A DNA stretch of 64,000 nt from Actinomycetes bacterium (GTDB lineage: Bacteria > Actinomycetota > Actinomycetes > Nanopelagicales > Nanopelagicaceae): positions 89,369 through 153,368 of the forward strand of contig BJFY01000002.1 in the NCBI GenBank assembly GCA_014190155.1. The letters run 5' to 3'. Position numbers and translations under genes: made by a program. Shown here piece after piece: positions 25,854 through 35,578 of the stretch. Each line of letters opens with the position of its first letter. Positions within the stretch are counted from its first letter, which is position 1. The notes beneath the pieces are model-generated. The model saw nothing but the letters and a program-made list of their open reading frames with translations, did no database searches and was not told the DNA's origin.

Positions 25854-27083
25854 ATGCGTTCTTGGCCCGACTTGTATCTCCCACCGATAACCGCCAACTA
25901 TCCACAGCTCAATCTCTTCTCTACTTATACAAAGAAATTAGTACCAGTAAATCAAGAACTACCGCTAAGTATCTATGTTTGTGGCATCACACCCTACGAC
26001 GCAACTCACTGTGGTCATGCTGCAACATATATAGCTTTTGATTTAATTCATCGATATCTAAAATCAGCCGGAGCCAATGTAAATTTTATCGAAAACATCA
26101 CGGATATCGATGATCCACTTTTGGAACGAGCCGCTCGAGATGGAGTAGATTGGCAAGATTTGGCAGAAAACCAGATTGATCTATTCCGTTCCGATATGAC
26201 CGCATTACATGTTCTACCGCCAACTTCATATGTCGGTGCCATCGAATCGATGAACGAAGTTTTCAAGCAGATTGCAGTCTTCCAAGCAGCGAACTTGACT
26301 TACGAAATTGCCGGCGATCTATATCTTTCAATCGCAGAGTGCCCAGGTGCGTTAGAAAATTTGCCGCTCTCTTTTGCAGAATCACTTCGCATTTTCAAAG
26401 AACGCGGCGGCGACCCAGATCGAGTTGGTAAAAAACATCCCTTAGATACACTGCTCTGGCTTAAAGGAAGACCAAATGAACCTGCTTGGGAATCACCTTT
26501 TGGACCAGGCAGACCAGGATGGCATATCGAGTGTGCCGCGATTGCCCTCAAGCACGCGAGTGGAAATCCGAAATCAACTTTGACAATTCAAGGCGGTGGT
26601 TCAGATTTGATTTTCCCGCACCATTACATGAGTGGGGTACAGGGGAGAACTTTAGCCAATCGAGAGTTTGCGGAGATTTATGCACATACCGGGATGATTG
26701 GTTTAGCTGGTGAAAAGATGAGCAAGAGCAAAGGCAATTTAGTATTTGTTTCAAAATTGCTGGCTGATGGCGTTGATCCAGTTGTAATTCGGATTCATTT
26801 AATGCAAGACTGTTATCGAGATGATCGAATGTGGAGTGGTGCTGGATTGGCTCAGGCAGAAGAAAAAGTGATGCGTATCCGTAGCGCATTATCACGCGAG
26901 GAAGTTGCTCCAACTAATCCACTAATTGATGAGATAATTACGGCTCTTTCGAATGATTTGGATACTCCTAAAGTTTTTAAATTAGTTGACCGCTGGTGTT
27001 TCGATACTGAATCGGGTCGAAGTGGTGGGTCTTCGGGCGAAATAGCCCGTGTTTTCGATGCACTGCTTGGCCTTACTTTTTAA
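25854..27083 (+). CDS. mshC: Mycothiol ligase: L-cysteine:GlcN-Ins ligase MshC
   Basis: Joins cysteine to 1-O-glucosaminyl-inositol with ATP, the committing step of mycothiol synthesis. The 409-residue protein is related to cysteinyl-tRNA synthetase. The start MRSWP is typical. Cys43 (YVCGITPYD) is the first zinc ligand, THCGHA at 51-56 is the HIGH-like motif, GWHIECAA near 223 supplies a second Cys, and EKMSKSKGN near 286 is the KMSKS loop. It lacks the anticodon-binding domain of CysS. The organism therefore probably uses mycothiol as its main thiol. Its TAA interlocks with that of the PAC2 gene. Confidence 0.93.
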   Translation: MRSWPDLYLPPITANYPQLNLFSTYTKKLVPVNQELPLSIYVCGITPYDATHCGHAATYIAFDLIHRYLKSAGANVNFIENITDIDDPLLERAARDGVDWQDLAENQIDLFRSDMTALHVLPPTSYVGAIESMNEVFKQIAVFQAANLTYEIAGDLYLSIAECPGALENLPLSFAESLRIFKERGGDPDRVGKKHPLDTLLWLKGRPNEPAWESPFGPGRPGWHIECAAIALKHASGNPKSTLTIQGGGSDLIFPHHYMSGVQGRTLANREFAEIYAHTGMIGLAGEKMSKSKGNLVFVSKLLADGVDPVVIRIHLMQDCYRDDRMWSGAGLAQAEEKVMRIRSALSREEVAPTNPLIDEIITALSNDLDTPKVFKLVDRWCFDTESGRSGGSSGEIARVFDALLGLTF

Positions 27084-27928
27084 GCGCCATCCTCTCGTCG
27101 TCTTAAAAATCTCTCAAATTCGCGCGCAATGGCATCCCCGGAAGCTTCTGGCAAATCTGCAGCATCTTTACTGTTCTCAAGTTGTTTGACGTAATCACCG
27201 ATTTCCAAATCCTCATTGGCCATCTCATCAACGCCTCGTTCCCATTCCTTCGCTAATTCCGGCAGGTCACCTTGCGGTATTGAAATCTCCAGAAAATCTT
27301 CAAGTGCATTAATAAGAGCTAACGAAGCTTTAGGTGATGGTGGTTGCGAAAAATAATGAGGAACTGCCGCCCATAATGAAACTGCATCTAAGCCACGTTT
27401 AGTGCAAGCATCTTGCAAAATTCCAATAATTCCAGTCGGTCCTTCGTAACGAGAAATTTCCACGCCTAATCGCTTGGCAACCTCGGGATGCGCGCCACTA
27501 CCGCTGACTGAAATGGGTCGAGAATGTGGGACATCTGCTAATAACGCTCCCATCGTTATAAAGATTGAAACTTCATGATCATCTGCTAAATCCAGAAGCT
27601 CTTTAGCAAAAGTAGGCCATCGCATTGAAGGCTCCATGCCTTTAACGATGATGAAATCGTGGCCTAGTTGGGGCGTATTAATTGCGTAAATTTGGGTGTT
27701 GGGCCAAACAATTTCGCGCAAAATATTTTCATCGACTTTAACTTGTGGTCGATTAACTTGGAAATCATAAAAATCTTCGGGTTCAAATTCACCGATTAAA
27801 TGATGGTCCCATTCCGACAATAGATGCGAAATAGCCCCAGAAGCAGATTCGCCGGCGTCGTTCCATCCTTCAAATGCTGCAATCATCACCGGATTTCGAA
27901 TGGGAAATCGACTTTCAAAGAGGTACAT
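27080..27928 (-). CDS. PAC2 family protein
   Basis: A 282-residue protein of the PAC2 (proteasome assembly chaperone-like, COG2047) family. Visible marks are IAAFEGWNDAGESASGAI near 17-34, a GALLADVPHSRP loop near 128 and GPTGIIGILQDAC near 160. The family is conserved in actinobacteria, but its role there is undefined. No proteasome or Pup gene accompanies it here. It is divergent from metH with only 28 nt between the starts. Confidence 0.85.
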   Translation of the reverse strand: MYLFESRFPIRNPVMIAAFEGWNDAGESASGAISHLLSEWDHHLIGEFEPEDFYDFQVNRPQVKVDENILREIVWPNTQIYAINTPQLGHDFIIVKGMEPSMRWPTFAKELLDLADDHEVSIFITMGALLADVPHSRPISVSGSGAHPEVAKRLGVEISRYEGPTGIIGILQDACTKRGLDAVSLWAAVPHYFSQPPSPKASLALINALEDFLEISIPQGDLPELAKEWERGVDEMANEDLEIGDYVKQLENSKDAADLPEASGDAIAREFERFLRRREDGA

Positions 27929-27956
27929 AAGCCGAGCCTACGATAACCTAGGACGA

Positions 27957-30900
27957 ATGAGCGCTCTAAAACCAAACAAAACCGCAGGAACGCTGCGTAC
28001 TGCTCTTAAACACCAAGTTGTGATCGTCGATGGCGCTATGGGAACAATGTTGCAAGCCGCAAATCCAACTATGGCAGATTTCCAAGATTATGAAGGCTGT
28101 AATGAAATTTTGAATATCACTAGGCCAGAAATAGTTGCGGAAATCCATCAGAAATACTTCGAAGCTGGGGTCGATGCGGTCGAAACCAACACTTTCGGTG
28201 CCAACTGGGCCAACCTAGCCGAATATGGAATTGAAGATCGGATTTATGAATTAGCTTTTGCGGGTGCGCAAATAGCACGAAAGGTTGCAGATAATTTTTC
28301 CACGACAACCTCACTTCGTTGGGTCTTCGGATCGCTCGGACCAGGTACAAAATTACCGACTCTTGGTCATACTACCTATCAAAAGCTGAAAGATGCCTAC
28401 GCGCTAGCATCTCAAGGATTGGTGGATGGCGGGTGCGATGCGCTGCTAATCGAAACCACTCAAGATTTATTACAAGCTAAAGCGGCAGTAAATGGCGCAC
28501 GTTCGGTAATAGATAAAACTGCAAGAGATGTACTTTTGATTGTGCAAGTAACTGTTGAAACAACTGGCACTATGTTGCTCGGTTCGGAGATAAACGCAGC
28601 GCTAAATGCACTAGCGCCCTTAGGTATAGATTTTATTGGCTTGAATTGTGCAACTGGACCTACTGAGATGAGCGAACACCTACGAGCTCTTAGTAAATCA
28701 GCGACTGTTGGAATATCTTGTATGCCAAACGCGGGCTTACCAATTCTTGGTCCGGATGGCGCGCTCTATCCGTTATCGCCAACTGAATTAGCCAGCGCGC
28801 TGGAAACTTTTGTAGAGGATTATGGGGTTTCGTTAATTGGTGGTTGTTGCGGCACCACTCCGGAGCACCTCGCAGCCGTTTCGAAATTGTTAAGCGGTCG
28901 AAAAATAACCACCCGGAATCCAGAGAATGAAGCTGGCGCCTCTTCGCTTTATCAATTCGTCCCATTCCGACAAGATTTAACTTACATGGCTATTGGGGAG
29001 CGAACCAACGCGAATGGTTCACGGGCTTTTCGAGATGCGTTACTAGCCGAAGATTGGCAAGAGTGTATGGAAATTGCGCGCGATCAAATTCGAGATGGTG
29101 CTCATATGTTGGATCTATCGGTTGATTATGTTGGCCGTGATGGCGTTAAAGATATGAAAGAACTGGCGAGTCGATTAGCAACGAGTGCAACTTTACCAAT
29201 TGTGCTTGATTCGACGGAACCTGCTGTTATAAAGGCGGGATTAGAACATCTTGGTGGTCGTTCTGTGATTAATTCGGTTAATTACGAAGATGGCGATGGT
29301 CCAGATTCAAGGTTTGCTCGGATCATGCCGATCGTCAAAGAACATGGCGCAAGTGTAATTGCGTTAACAATTGATGAAGAAGGCCAAGCTAGAAGTGCAG
29401 AATGGAAAGTACGAGTTGCGCGCCGGTTAATCAACGATCTAAATGAAATATGGGACCTTCCTACCTGTGACATCATGATTGACTGTTTAACTTTTCCAAT
29501 AGCAACTGGTCAAGAAGAAACTCGCAAAGATGCAATTGAAACCATCAATGCGATTAGAACGTTAAAGAGCGAATTCCCGGATGTGCAAACAACTCTCGGA
29601 GTAAGCAATGTTTCCTTTGGGCTCAATCCAGCCTCCCGAATCGTGCTCAATTCAGTTTTCCTAGCGGAGGCCGTCAAAGCTGGTTTGGATTCAGCAATCG
29701 TGCATCCCTCCAAAATCACGCCAATATCCCGGATTGACCCAGCGCATCTAGAAGTTGCACTCGATTTAGTTTATGACCGACGGAAATTTGATGGCGATAA
29801 TTGCATCTACGATCCACTGCAAAAATTTTTGGAACTATTCGAAGGTGTTGAAGTTACCAACAATCGACAAACTCGAGCAGCAGAATTAGCAGCTCTGCCG
29901 CTGGGGGAGCGACTATCGCGCCGGATCATCGATGGTGAAAAGGTTGGTCTCGAAGAAGATTTAACAGAAGCGCTATCTGAAAAAATTCCACCACTTTCGA
30001 TAATAAATGATTATCTTCTAGAAGGAATGAAGACTGTTGGCGAACTGTTTGGTAAGGGGGAGATGCAACTACCATTCGTGCTCCAATCAGCAGAAGTAAT
30101 GAAGAACGCAGTTGCGATTTTGGAACCATTTATGGAAAAAACCGATGATGCCGGGCGCGGCACCATGCTTCTGGCCACTGTAAAGGGCGATGTGCACGAT
30201 ATTGGAAAAAACTTAGTTGATATTATTTTGACTAATAACGGATATACCGTAGTAAATATCGGAATCAAGCAGACAATAACTCAAATAATTGAAGCAGCCG
30301 AAACCAATAACGTAGATGTAATTGGCATGAGTGGGCTATTGGTTAAATCAACTGTCATAATGAAAGAGAATTTGTTGGAATTGGAATCGCGTAAACTTTC
30401 GCAAAAATGGCCAGTAATTTTGGGCGGCGCTGCACTCACTCGCACTTTTGTGGAGCAAGATTTAGCACTTATTTTTCCTGGAACAGTTAGATATGCCCGC
30501 GATGCATTTGAAGGTTTAAAGTTGATGGACACCATGATGCTGATTAAACGTGGCGATCCAGATGCCAAATTGCCCGAACTTAAAGAACGAAGAACTCGTC
30601 CAGCAAAAATATTACCTACCGGTGCCGATATTGATACTAATCGAAGCGATGTAGCGACCAATAATCCAATACCAACGCCACCATTCTGGGGGAGCAGAAT
30701 AGTTAAAGGTATTGCACTCGCAGATTACGCCGGAGCAATTGACGAACGTGCGCTCTTTGTTGGGCAATGGGGGCTTAAGGGTGCGCGCGGTGAATATGAT
30801 TTAATGGTTGAAAATGAAGGACGCCCACGGTTGCGGGCTTTAATGAATGAAGTACAGGCGCAAGGTTGGTTGAACGCAGCGGTTGTCTATGGATATTTTC

Positions 30901-31463
30901 CGTGCGTTAGTGAAGGTAATGATTTAATCATTTTGCATCACCAAGGAGTTGACGCCGGTAAGGAACGGTTGCGCTTTACCTTTCCAAGGCAGAGTCGAGA
31001 TCGCAGACTCTGCTTAAGTGACTTCTTCAAGTCAAAGAATTCGGGTGAGACCGATGTAGTGGGTTTTCACGTTGTTACTATGGGCCACTCAGTAAGCGTT
31101 GCAACTGGAAAACTTTTCGCAGAAAATCGGTATCGCGAATATCTTGAACTGCACGGGTTATCAGTGCAGTTAACCGAAGCGCTTGCCGAACACTGGCATG
31201 GCAGAATTCGCGAAGAATTGGGTTTTCGTGGCGAAGATGGCCAGACTCTCGCCGGAATCTTAGATCAAGAATATCGTGGATCGCGCTACAGCTTTGGTTA
31301 TCCAGCCTGCCCAGATTTAGAGCAACAAATACAATTGTGCGAACTTCTAGAACCTGGCCGAATTGGCGTCGAACTTTCCGAAGAATTTCAACTGCATCCG
31401 GAACAATCAACATCTGCGATTATCGTGCATCATCCAGAAGCAAAATATTTCAATGCCACCTAA
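27957..31463 (+). CDS. metH: Cobalamin-dependent methionine synthase
   Basis: Makes methionine from homocysteine and methyl-THF via methylcobalamin. The 1168-residue protein carries all four modules: the homocysteine domain (1-325) with VDGAMGTML and the zinc site GGCCGTTPEH near 297; the pterin-binding domain (about 340-620) with GERTNANGSRAFRD; the cobalamin cap and Rossmann domain (about 640-890) with GDVHDIGKNLVDII near 745, holding the axial His; and the SAM-reactivation domain (about 910-1168). The ATG at 27957 follows AGGA by 3 nt. The 28-nt gap upstream leaves no room for a cobalamin riboswitch. It overlaps the HAD gene by 11 nt. Confidence 0.95.
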   Translation: MSALKPNKTAGTLRTALKHQVVIVDGAMGTMLQAANPTMADFQDYEGCNEILNITRPEIVAEIHQKYFEAGVDAVETNTFGANWANLAEYGIEDRIYELAFAGAQIARKVADNFSTTTSLRWVFGSLGPGTKLPTLGHTTYQKLKDAYALASQGLVDGGCDALLIETTQDLLQAKAAVNGARSVIDKTARDVLLIVQVTVETTGTMLLGSEINAALNALAPLGIDFIGLNCATGPTEMSEHLRALSKSATVGISCMPNAGLPILGPDGALYPLSPTELASALETFVEDYGVSLIGGCCGTTPEHLAAVSKLLSGRKITTRNPENEAGASSLYQFVPFRQDLTYMAIGERTNANGSRAFRDALLAEDWQECMEIARDQIRDGAHMLDLSVDYVGRDGVKDMKELASRLATSATLPIVLDSTEPAVIKAGLEHLGGRSVINSVNYEDGDGPDSRFARIMPIVKEHGASVIALTIDEEGQARSAEWKVRVARRLINDLNEIWDLPTCDIMIDCLTFPIATGQEETRKDAIETINAIRTLKSEFPDVQTTLGVSNVSFGLNPASRIVLNSVFLAEAVKAGLDSAIVHPSKITPISRIDPAHLEVALDLVYDRRKFDGDNCIYDPLQKFLELFEGVEVTNNRQTRAAELAALPLGERLSRRIIDGEKVGLEEDLTEALSEKIPPLSIINDYLLEGMKTVGELFGKGEMQLPFVLQSAEVMKNAVAILEPFMEKTDDAGRGTMLLATVKGDVHDIGKNLVDIILTNNGYTVVNIGIKQTITQIIEAAETNNVDVIGMSGLLVKSTVIMKENLLELESRKLSQKWPVILGGAALTRTFVEQDLALIFPGTVRYARDAFEGLKLMDTMMLIKRGDPDAKLPELKERRTRPAKILPTGADIDTNRSDVATNNPIPTPPFWGSRIVKGIALADYAGAIDERALFVGQWGLKGARGEYDLMVENEGRPRLRALMNEVQAQGWLNAAVVYGYFPCVSEGNDLIILHHQGVDAGKERLRFTFPRQSRDRRLCLSDFFKSKNSGETDVVGFHVVTMGHSVSVATGKLFAENRYREYLELHGLSVQLTEALAEHWHGRIREELGFRGEDGQTLAGILDQEYRGSRYSFGYPACPDLEQQIQLCELLEPGRIGVELSEEFQLHPEQSTSAIIVHHPEAKYFNAT

Positions 31464-32133
31464 AAATGTAACAACTTTTAAAGCAGTCCTTTGGGATATG
31501 GATGGCACCCTGATCAATTCGGAACCACTTTGGATAGAAGCTGAACAAGAAATAATGGCCACATTTAATACTAGTTGGGATGAAGCTGATCAAATCGCTT
31601 GTTTAGGCGGCCCAATGCCCCGCGTTGCTGAGTATATGGCTGATAAAACTAGCCACCAAGAAAATCCAAATTATTTTGCGACTAATTTAGTAACGCGAAT
31701 GGAAATAAAATTAGCAGCGGGTGTTGCTTACGCCGATGGCGCAAAGGCACTTTTTGACGATTGTTTTGCGGCCAATATCCCAATGGCGTTGGTCACTGCA
31801 AGTTCTCGCTCGCTGGTAAATGCCGCAATAACTTCGATTGGATTTGAGCGATTTCGCACCACAATTTCTTGCGACGATGTTTCAGAAAGCAAACCTTCGC
31901 CAGAAGGCTATTGCAAGGCGGCTGAATCGCTAAGTGTCGATATTCAAGAGTGTTTAATTCTGGAGGATTCTTTTGTGGGAATTACTGCAGCTATCGCTAG
32001 CGGTGCAGTAGTGATCGGAATTTCACATCTAAGAGAACTGCCTAGGAGTCCACGTTTGCATGTATTGCCATCTTTAATAGATATTGATGTTAAAAAACTG
32101 CAGGATATCTATAGAAGATTAGTTTTTGTTTAA
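31453..32133 (+). CDS. HAD-superfamily hydrolase, subfamily IA
   Basis: A 226-residue phosphatase-like protein with motif I LWDMDGTLINSEPLW (Asp15 and Asp17), motif II VTASSRS near 112, motif III Lys in SKPSPEGY near 146 and motif IV EDSFVGITAA near 171. It resembles beta-phosphoglucomutase and related sugar-phosphate phosphatases, but the substrate cannot be read. The ATG at 31453 lies inside the metH end, so it is probably coupled; the longer frame from 31363 is ruled out by the overlap. The pairing with metH is common in actinobacteria. Confidence 0.87.
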   Translation: MPPKNVTTFKAVLWDMDGTLINSEPLWIEAEQEIMATFNTSWDEADQIACLGGPMPRVAEYMADKTSHQENPNYFATNLVTRMEIKLAAGVAYADGAKALFDDCFAANIPMALVTASSRSLVNAAITSIGFERFRTTISCDDVSESKPSPEGYCKAAESLSVDIQECLILEDSFVGITAAIASGAVVIGISHLRELPRSPRLHVLPSLIDIDVKKLQDIYRRLVFV

Positions 32134-32154
32134 TAGTGAAGATATGGTGTCACC

Positions 32155-33015
32155 ATGAGCTTCAATCCATCTGGCCCATTTCGGGTTGGCGATCGCGTGC
32201 AATTAACCGACGAAAAAGGAAAGTTGTACTCAATCAATTTGGCGCTAGGCGGACAATTCCACACTCATAAAGGCTGGCTAGAACACGAAGCTTTAATTGG
32301 AGCGCCAGAAGGTTCTACATTTACCACAAATGCCGGAACGAAATATCAAGCCTTCCGACCGTTATTAACGGATTTCGTGCTTTCAATGCCAAGAGGTGCC
32401 ACCATTGTTTATCCAAAAGACGCAGCGTTAATTCTTGGATATGCCGATATCTTTCCAGGCGCAAAAGTATTGGAAGCTGGGGCGGGTAGCGGTGCGCTAA
32501 GTATTTCGCTGCTTCGCGCGGTAGGTGCCAATGGCTCTCTGCGCTCATTCGAAAAGCGCGAGGATTTTGCAACCATCGCAGAAAAAAATGTAATTTCTTA
32601 TTTTGGCGAAAAACCTAAACATTGGCAACTAACGATTGGCGCAGTGCAAGATTTAATAGATGGTTCAGATTACGATCGCGTGATTCTTGACATGTTAGCG
32701 CCATGGGAATGTGTCGAAATGGCCTATAAGGTAATGAAACCAGGCGGCGTATTTGCCGCCTATGTCGCAACCACAACCCAATTATCAAAATTAGCCGAGG
32801 CGCTAAAGGCTGATGAACGTTTTACTGAACCCGAAAGTTTTGAGAGTTTAATTCGAGGCTGGCATCATGAAGGGCTCGCGGTCCGTCCACAGCACAAGAT
32901 GAATGCTCACACTGGATTCATTATTTTTACACGCAAAGTTGCAGAAGGTACGACCGCGCTAAAACGGCGCCGCCGCCCCTCTAAAGGTGCATACGGCGCC
33001 GTTGACGACGAGTAA
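32155..33015 (+). CDS. trmI: tRNA (adenine-58-N1)-methyltransferase TrmI
   Basis: Methylates A58 in the T-loop of tRNAs. The 286-residue protein has a small N-terminal beta domain (to about 75), then a SAM-binding Rossmann fold with VLEAGAGSGALSISLLRA near 104-121, the acidic loop FEKRED near 130 and VILDMLAPWE near 177. A basic, Arg-rich tail (KRRRRPSKG) ends it. In many actinobacteria this gene leads the Pup-proteasome cluster; here it is followed directly by a convergent FKBP gene. Confidence 0.92.
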   Translation: MSFNPSGPFRVGDRVQLTDEKGKLYSINLALGGQFHTHKGWLEHEALIGAPEGSTFTTNAGTKYQAFRPLLTDFVLSMPRGATIVYPKDAALILGYADIFPGAKVLEAGAGSGALSISLLRAVGANGSLRSFEKREDFATIAEKNVISYFGEKPKHWQLTIGAVQDLIDGSDYDRVILDMLAPWECVEMAYKVMKPGGVFAAYVATTTQLSKLAEALKADERFTEPESFESLIRGWHHEGLAVRPQHKMNAHTGFIIFTRKVAEGTTALKRRRRPSKGAYGAVDDE

Positions 33016-33018
33016 TTT

Positions 33019-33522
33019 TTAGCTAATCGCGATTACATCGACCACGAAGATTAAGGTTTCGTTCGGTCCAATCGCACCACCACCTGCCTCGCCATAAGCT
33101 TTATCCGGCGGTAGAACTAACAATCGTCGACCCCCGGTTTTCATCCCCGGCATTCCTTCTTGCCATCCAGTTATAACTCCGCTCAATGGAAAGGTAGCTG
33201 GATCACCGCTCCAAGATGATTCAACAACTTTGCCAGTTGACCAAGCCATTAAAACGTAATGAACGGTCAAAGTAGATGTTGCTAGAACCACATCACCGGT
33301 GCCCACGATCAAATCTTGAGTTTGCATAGCGTTAGGTGCGGATCCGGAAGGTGGCGTAATAATGGGTTCCGCACCAGCGGCGCCAGTAACTACTGGAAGC
33401 CCTGCTGCTGCATTGGTATTGCTCTGATTGTCATTCATAGTTTCAACTCCTCCGTCGGTGCTACATGCACTCAATGCAATAGAAATAATTAAAAGTAAAG
33501 GTAATGCTAAAAGCTTCTGCAT
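33019..33522 (-). CDS. FKBP-type peptidyl-prolyl isomerase lipoprotein
   Basis: A 167-residue exported protein with a lipoprotein signal: basic start, hydrophobic stretch and lipobox LSAC with the modified Cys near 20. A Ser/Asn/Ala-rich linker follows to about 70, then one FKBP domain with VHYVLMAWSTGKVVESSW, GVITGWQEGMPGMKTGGRR and PDKAYGE. The ATG at 33522 has AGG 7 nt upstream; a TTG two codons earlier is less likely. It converges on trmI and diverges from pafB with a 77-nt gap. The Lnt encoded downstream would acylate it. Confidence 0.9.
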   Translation of the reverse strand: MQKLLALPLLLIISIALSACSTDGGVETMNDNQSNTNAAAGLPVVTGAAGAEPIITPPSGSAPNAMQTQDLIVGTGDVVLATSTLTVHYVLMAWSTGKVVESSWSGDPATFPLSGVITGWQEGMPGMKTGGRRLLVLPPDKAYGEAGGGAIGPNETLIFVVDVIAIS

Positions 33523-33599
33523 TTTCAACCTATCTTTCTGCGGTTTCTTCCAGGGTCAGAGCGTAAAGCAAATCCTAGCAAGGTCGGTAGCCTTACCTC

Positions 33600-34547
33600 A
33601 TGCCTATTGAGAAAGCGGAACGTTTAATAAACCTCACAATGGCATTATTGGCTGCCCAACGTTACATAAAAAAGAGTCAAATTTTCGCAGTCGTGGCTGG
33701 ATATAGTGGAAGCGCCGAAGCTATGGAGCGAATGTTCGAACGCGATAAGGATGATTTACGAAATCTGGGTATTGTCATTGAGGTGGGGGGATTAGATCCA
33801 CTTTTCGATGATGAACCGGGTTATCGGATAAAGCAGAGTGAATATGCCCTTGCGTTAGAGAATTTAACTGCCGCAGAACTTTCCCTACTAGCAATCGCGG
33901 CTAAAACTTGGCAAGACGCAACCTTTTCCAATTCTGCGCAGAGTGCGCTTCGAAAGCTTCGCTCACTTGGAATCGAAAACGATGCGACCAATTATGTGGA
34001 TGCACCATTTCATATAAAAATCAACGATTCAAATTTTGCACTGCTATGGAGCGCCACCATTGCGGCACAAACTTTAATATTTGAATACCCAAACCAGTCA
34101 AACCAATTAGCGGAGCGCGAAATCCAACCGTATGGAATTGCGGCTTGGCGCGGCCAGTGGTATCTAGTTGGACGAGATATTGCAAAAAACGCGATACGTG
34201 TATTTAAAGTCGCGCGGATCGCTCCCGGATGCAAAGTGGGGGGCAAGGTTGGCGCTTTTAAACTACCGATAGATTTCGATATCTCGCACCATTTAGTAAT
34301 GCTCCAAGACCCACCACAAATTCCAGTAATTCTGCACGTTCGTAAAGAGAGATGCCACGGATTGCGCCAGAAATCCAAAATAATTAGAAATGATGTGGAA
34401 TGGGACGAACTCCAATTTATCGAAAATAACCGTCCTCAAACCATTCAAGAGATCCTCTGGTACGGCCCAGATGTAGTTGTGATCTCACCCAAAGAATTGA
34501 AGATGTCCGTAGTGGCATCGTTACAAGAAATGGCAAAAAATGGATAA
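33600..34547 (+). CDS. pafB: WYL-domain transcriptional regulator PafB
   Basis: Half of the PafBC heterodimer that activates LexA-independent DNA-damage genes in actinobacteria. The 315-residue protein has an N-terminal winged helix (about 1-70), a middle helical part with TAAELSLLAIAAKTW, and a WYL domain with QPYGIAAWRGQWYLVGRD near 173-190, which senses nucleic-acid ligands. It overlaps pafC by 8 nt. The name comes from the Pup ligase cluster, but pafA is absent here. Confidence 0.9.
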   Translation: MPIEKAERLINLTMALLAAQRYIKKSQIFAVVAGYSGSAEAMERMFERDKDDLRNLGIVIEVGGLDPLFDDEPGYRIKQSEYALALENLTAAELSLLAIAAKTWQDATFSNSAQSALRKLRSLGIENDATNYVDAPFHIKINDSNFALLWSATIAAQTLIFEYPNQSNQLAEREIQPYGIAAWRGQWYLVGRDIAKNAIRVFKVARIAPGCKVGGKVGAFKLPIDFDISHHLVMLQDPPQIPVILHVRKERCHGLRQKSKIIRNDVEWDELQFIENNRPQTIQEILWYGPDVVVISPKELKMSVVASLQEMAKNG

Positions 34548-35463
34548 GCCACTTGCTCGGACCGCTAGATTATTAGATTTAATACCTTTTATTCTTTCGC
34601 ACCAAGGGATTGCTATCATCGATTTAGCTAAGGAGTTTGGTGTTACTGAAAAAGAAATTTTGGCGGATTTAAACCTGATTTTCATGTGCGGGTTACCGCA
34701 ATACACTGCGTTGGAGTTAATAGATCTATCCTTCGAACACGGATTCGTAACAGTGCGAGAGCCACAAAATCTAGATAAACCAAGAAAACTTAGTAGCGAA
34801 GAACTTTCGATTCTTATAATGGGTTTAGATGTTATACAAACTCAGATAACTGATCCGAGCAAGCAGCAAACCGCAAAAAATCTACAAACGAGGTTGAAAC
34901 AACTAATAGAGAGCGCAACTGCGAACTCAATTCTTTATGCTGATGACCGACATCTGCCATATATAGATAATATAAATAGTGCGATGCGAAACCGCACTGC
35001 TCTAAATATTTCGTATTTGAATACCTCAAAAGATGAAATCACCACCCGGAAAATTTTGCCTTTAGAAGTTTTTCAACAAGGAGATGAATTTCTGCTTTTA
35101 ACTTGGTGCTATTTATCTAAGGCAAATCGCACTTTTGCAATCGCTCGGATTTTAAGTTGCGACCAGGCTTCCGATACTTTTGCTGACTCTAATTCAGATA
35201 CTGATTCACTTCTGTTAGCTACGGAGAGACGAGTCACGATTAAATTCCAATACGATCGAGCCGCTTTATCTTTCATTGAGCATCTCCAAGATCGCGTAAT
35301 CGAAATTGATCAAACCACAATGATTGCATCAGTTGAAGTTTGGGATAGTGAATGGATATTGCGGAATGTGCTTGCAAATGCTGGCCACATTAAGATTTTG
35401 GCTCCCGCGCAATTCGCCGCGGAAGTAGCCGCCCGAGCCAAAATTGCGCTTTCCAATTATTGA
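34540..35463 (+). CDS. pafC: WYL-domain transcriptional regulator PafC
   Basis: Partner of PafB. The 307-residue protein has a winged helix (about 7-60) with ARTARLLDLIPFILSHQG, then KLSSEELSILIMGLDV near 88, and a WYL-like region near 180-205. There the usual WYL triplet reads LTWCYLS, a degenerate version, although RILPLEVFQQG-type flanks remain. The first codons overlap pafB, so the two proteins are made in step, as expected for a heterodimer. Confidence 0.88.
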   Translation: MDKPLARTARLLDLIPFILSHQGIAIIDLAKEFGVTEKEILADLNLIFMCGLPQYTALELIDLSFEHGFVTVREPQNLDKPRKLSSEELSILIMGLDVIQTQITDPSKQQTAKNLQTRLKQLIESATANSILYADDRHLPYIDNINSAMRNRTALNISYLNTSKDEITTRKILPLEVFQQGDEFLLLTWCYLSKANRTFAIARILSCDQASDTFADSNSDTDSLLLATERRVTIKFQYDRAALSFIEHLQDRVIEIDQTTMIASVEVWDSEWILRNVLANAGHIKILAPAQFAAEVAARAKIALSNY

Positions 35464-35464
35464 G

Positions 35465-35486
35465 GTCAAAACCGCCATTTTTTGAC
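35465..35486. repeat. Inverted repeat after pafC
   Basis: GTCAAAA at 35465-35471 pairs with TTTTGAC at 35480-35486 around an 8-nt loop. The stem is AT-rich and begins one base past the pafC stop. It could help end or stabilise the pafBC message or be a protein-binding site. The rest of the 115-nt gap to tatA holds one further imperfect hairpin and no gene. Confidence 0.35.
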
Positions 35487-35578
35487 TTCACATTCCGAAA
35501 TGTTGGTTTTTGGGGTAGCGTAAGCGCAGCCGTCGAAGGGATTAAGCCTTTCGCATAGTGATAAGTAAAGGGTGGGCA

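Noticed and set aside
27929..27956. Cobalamin riboswitch before metH
   Set aside because: Only 28 nt separate metH from the divergent PAC2 gene; too short for the aptamer.
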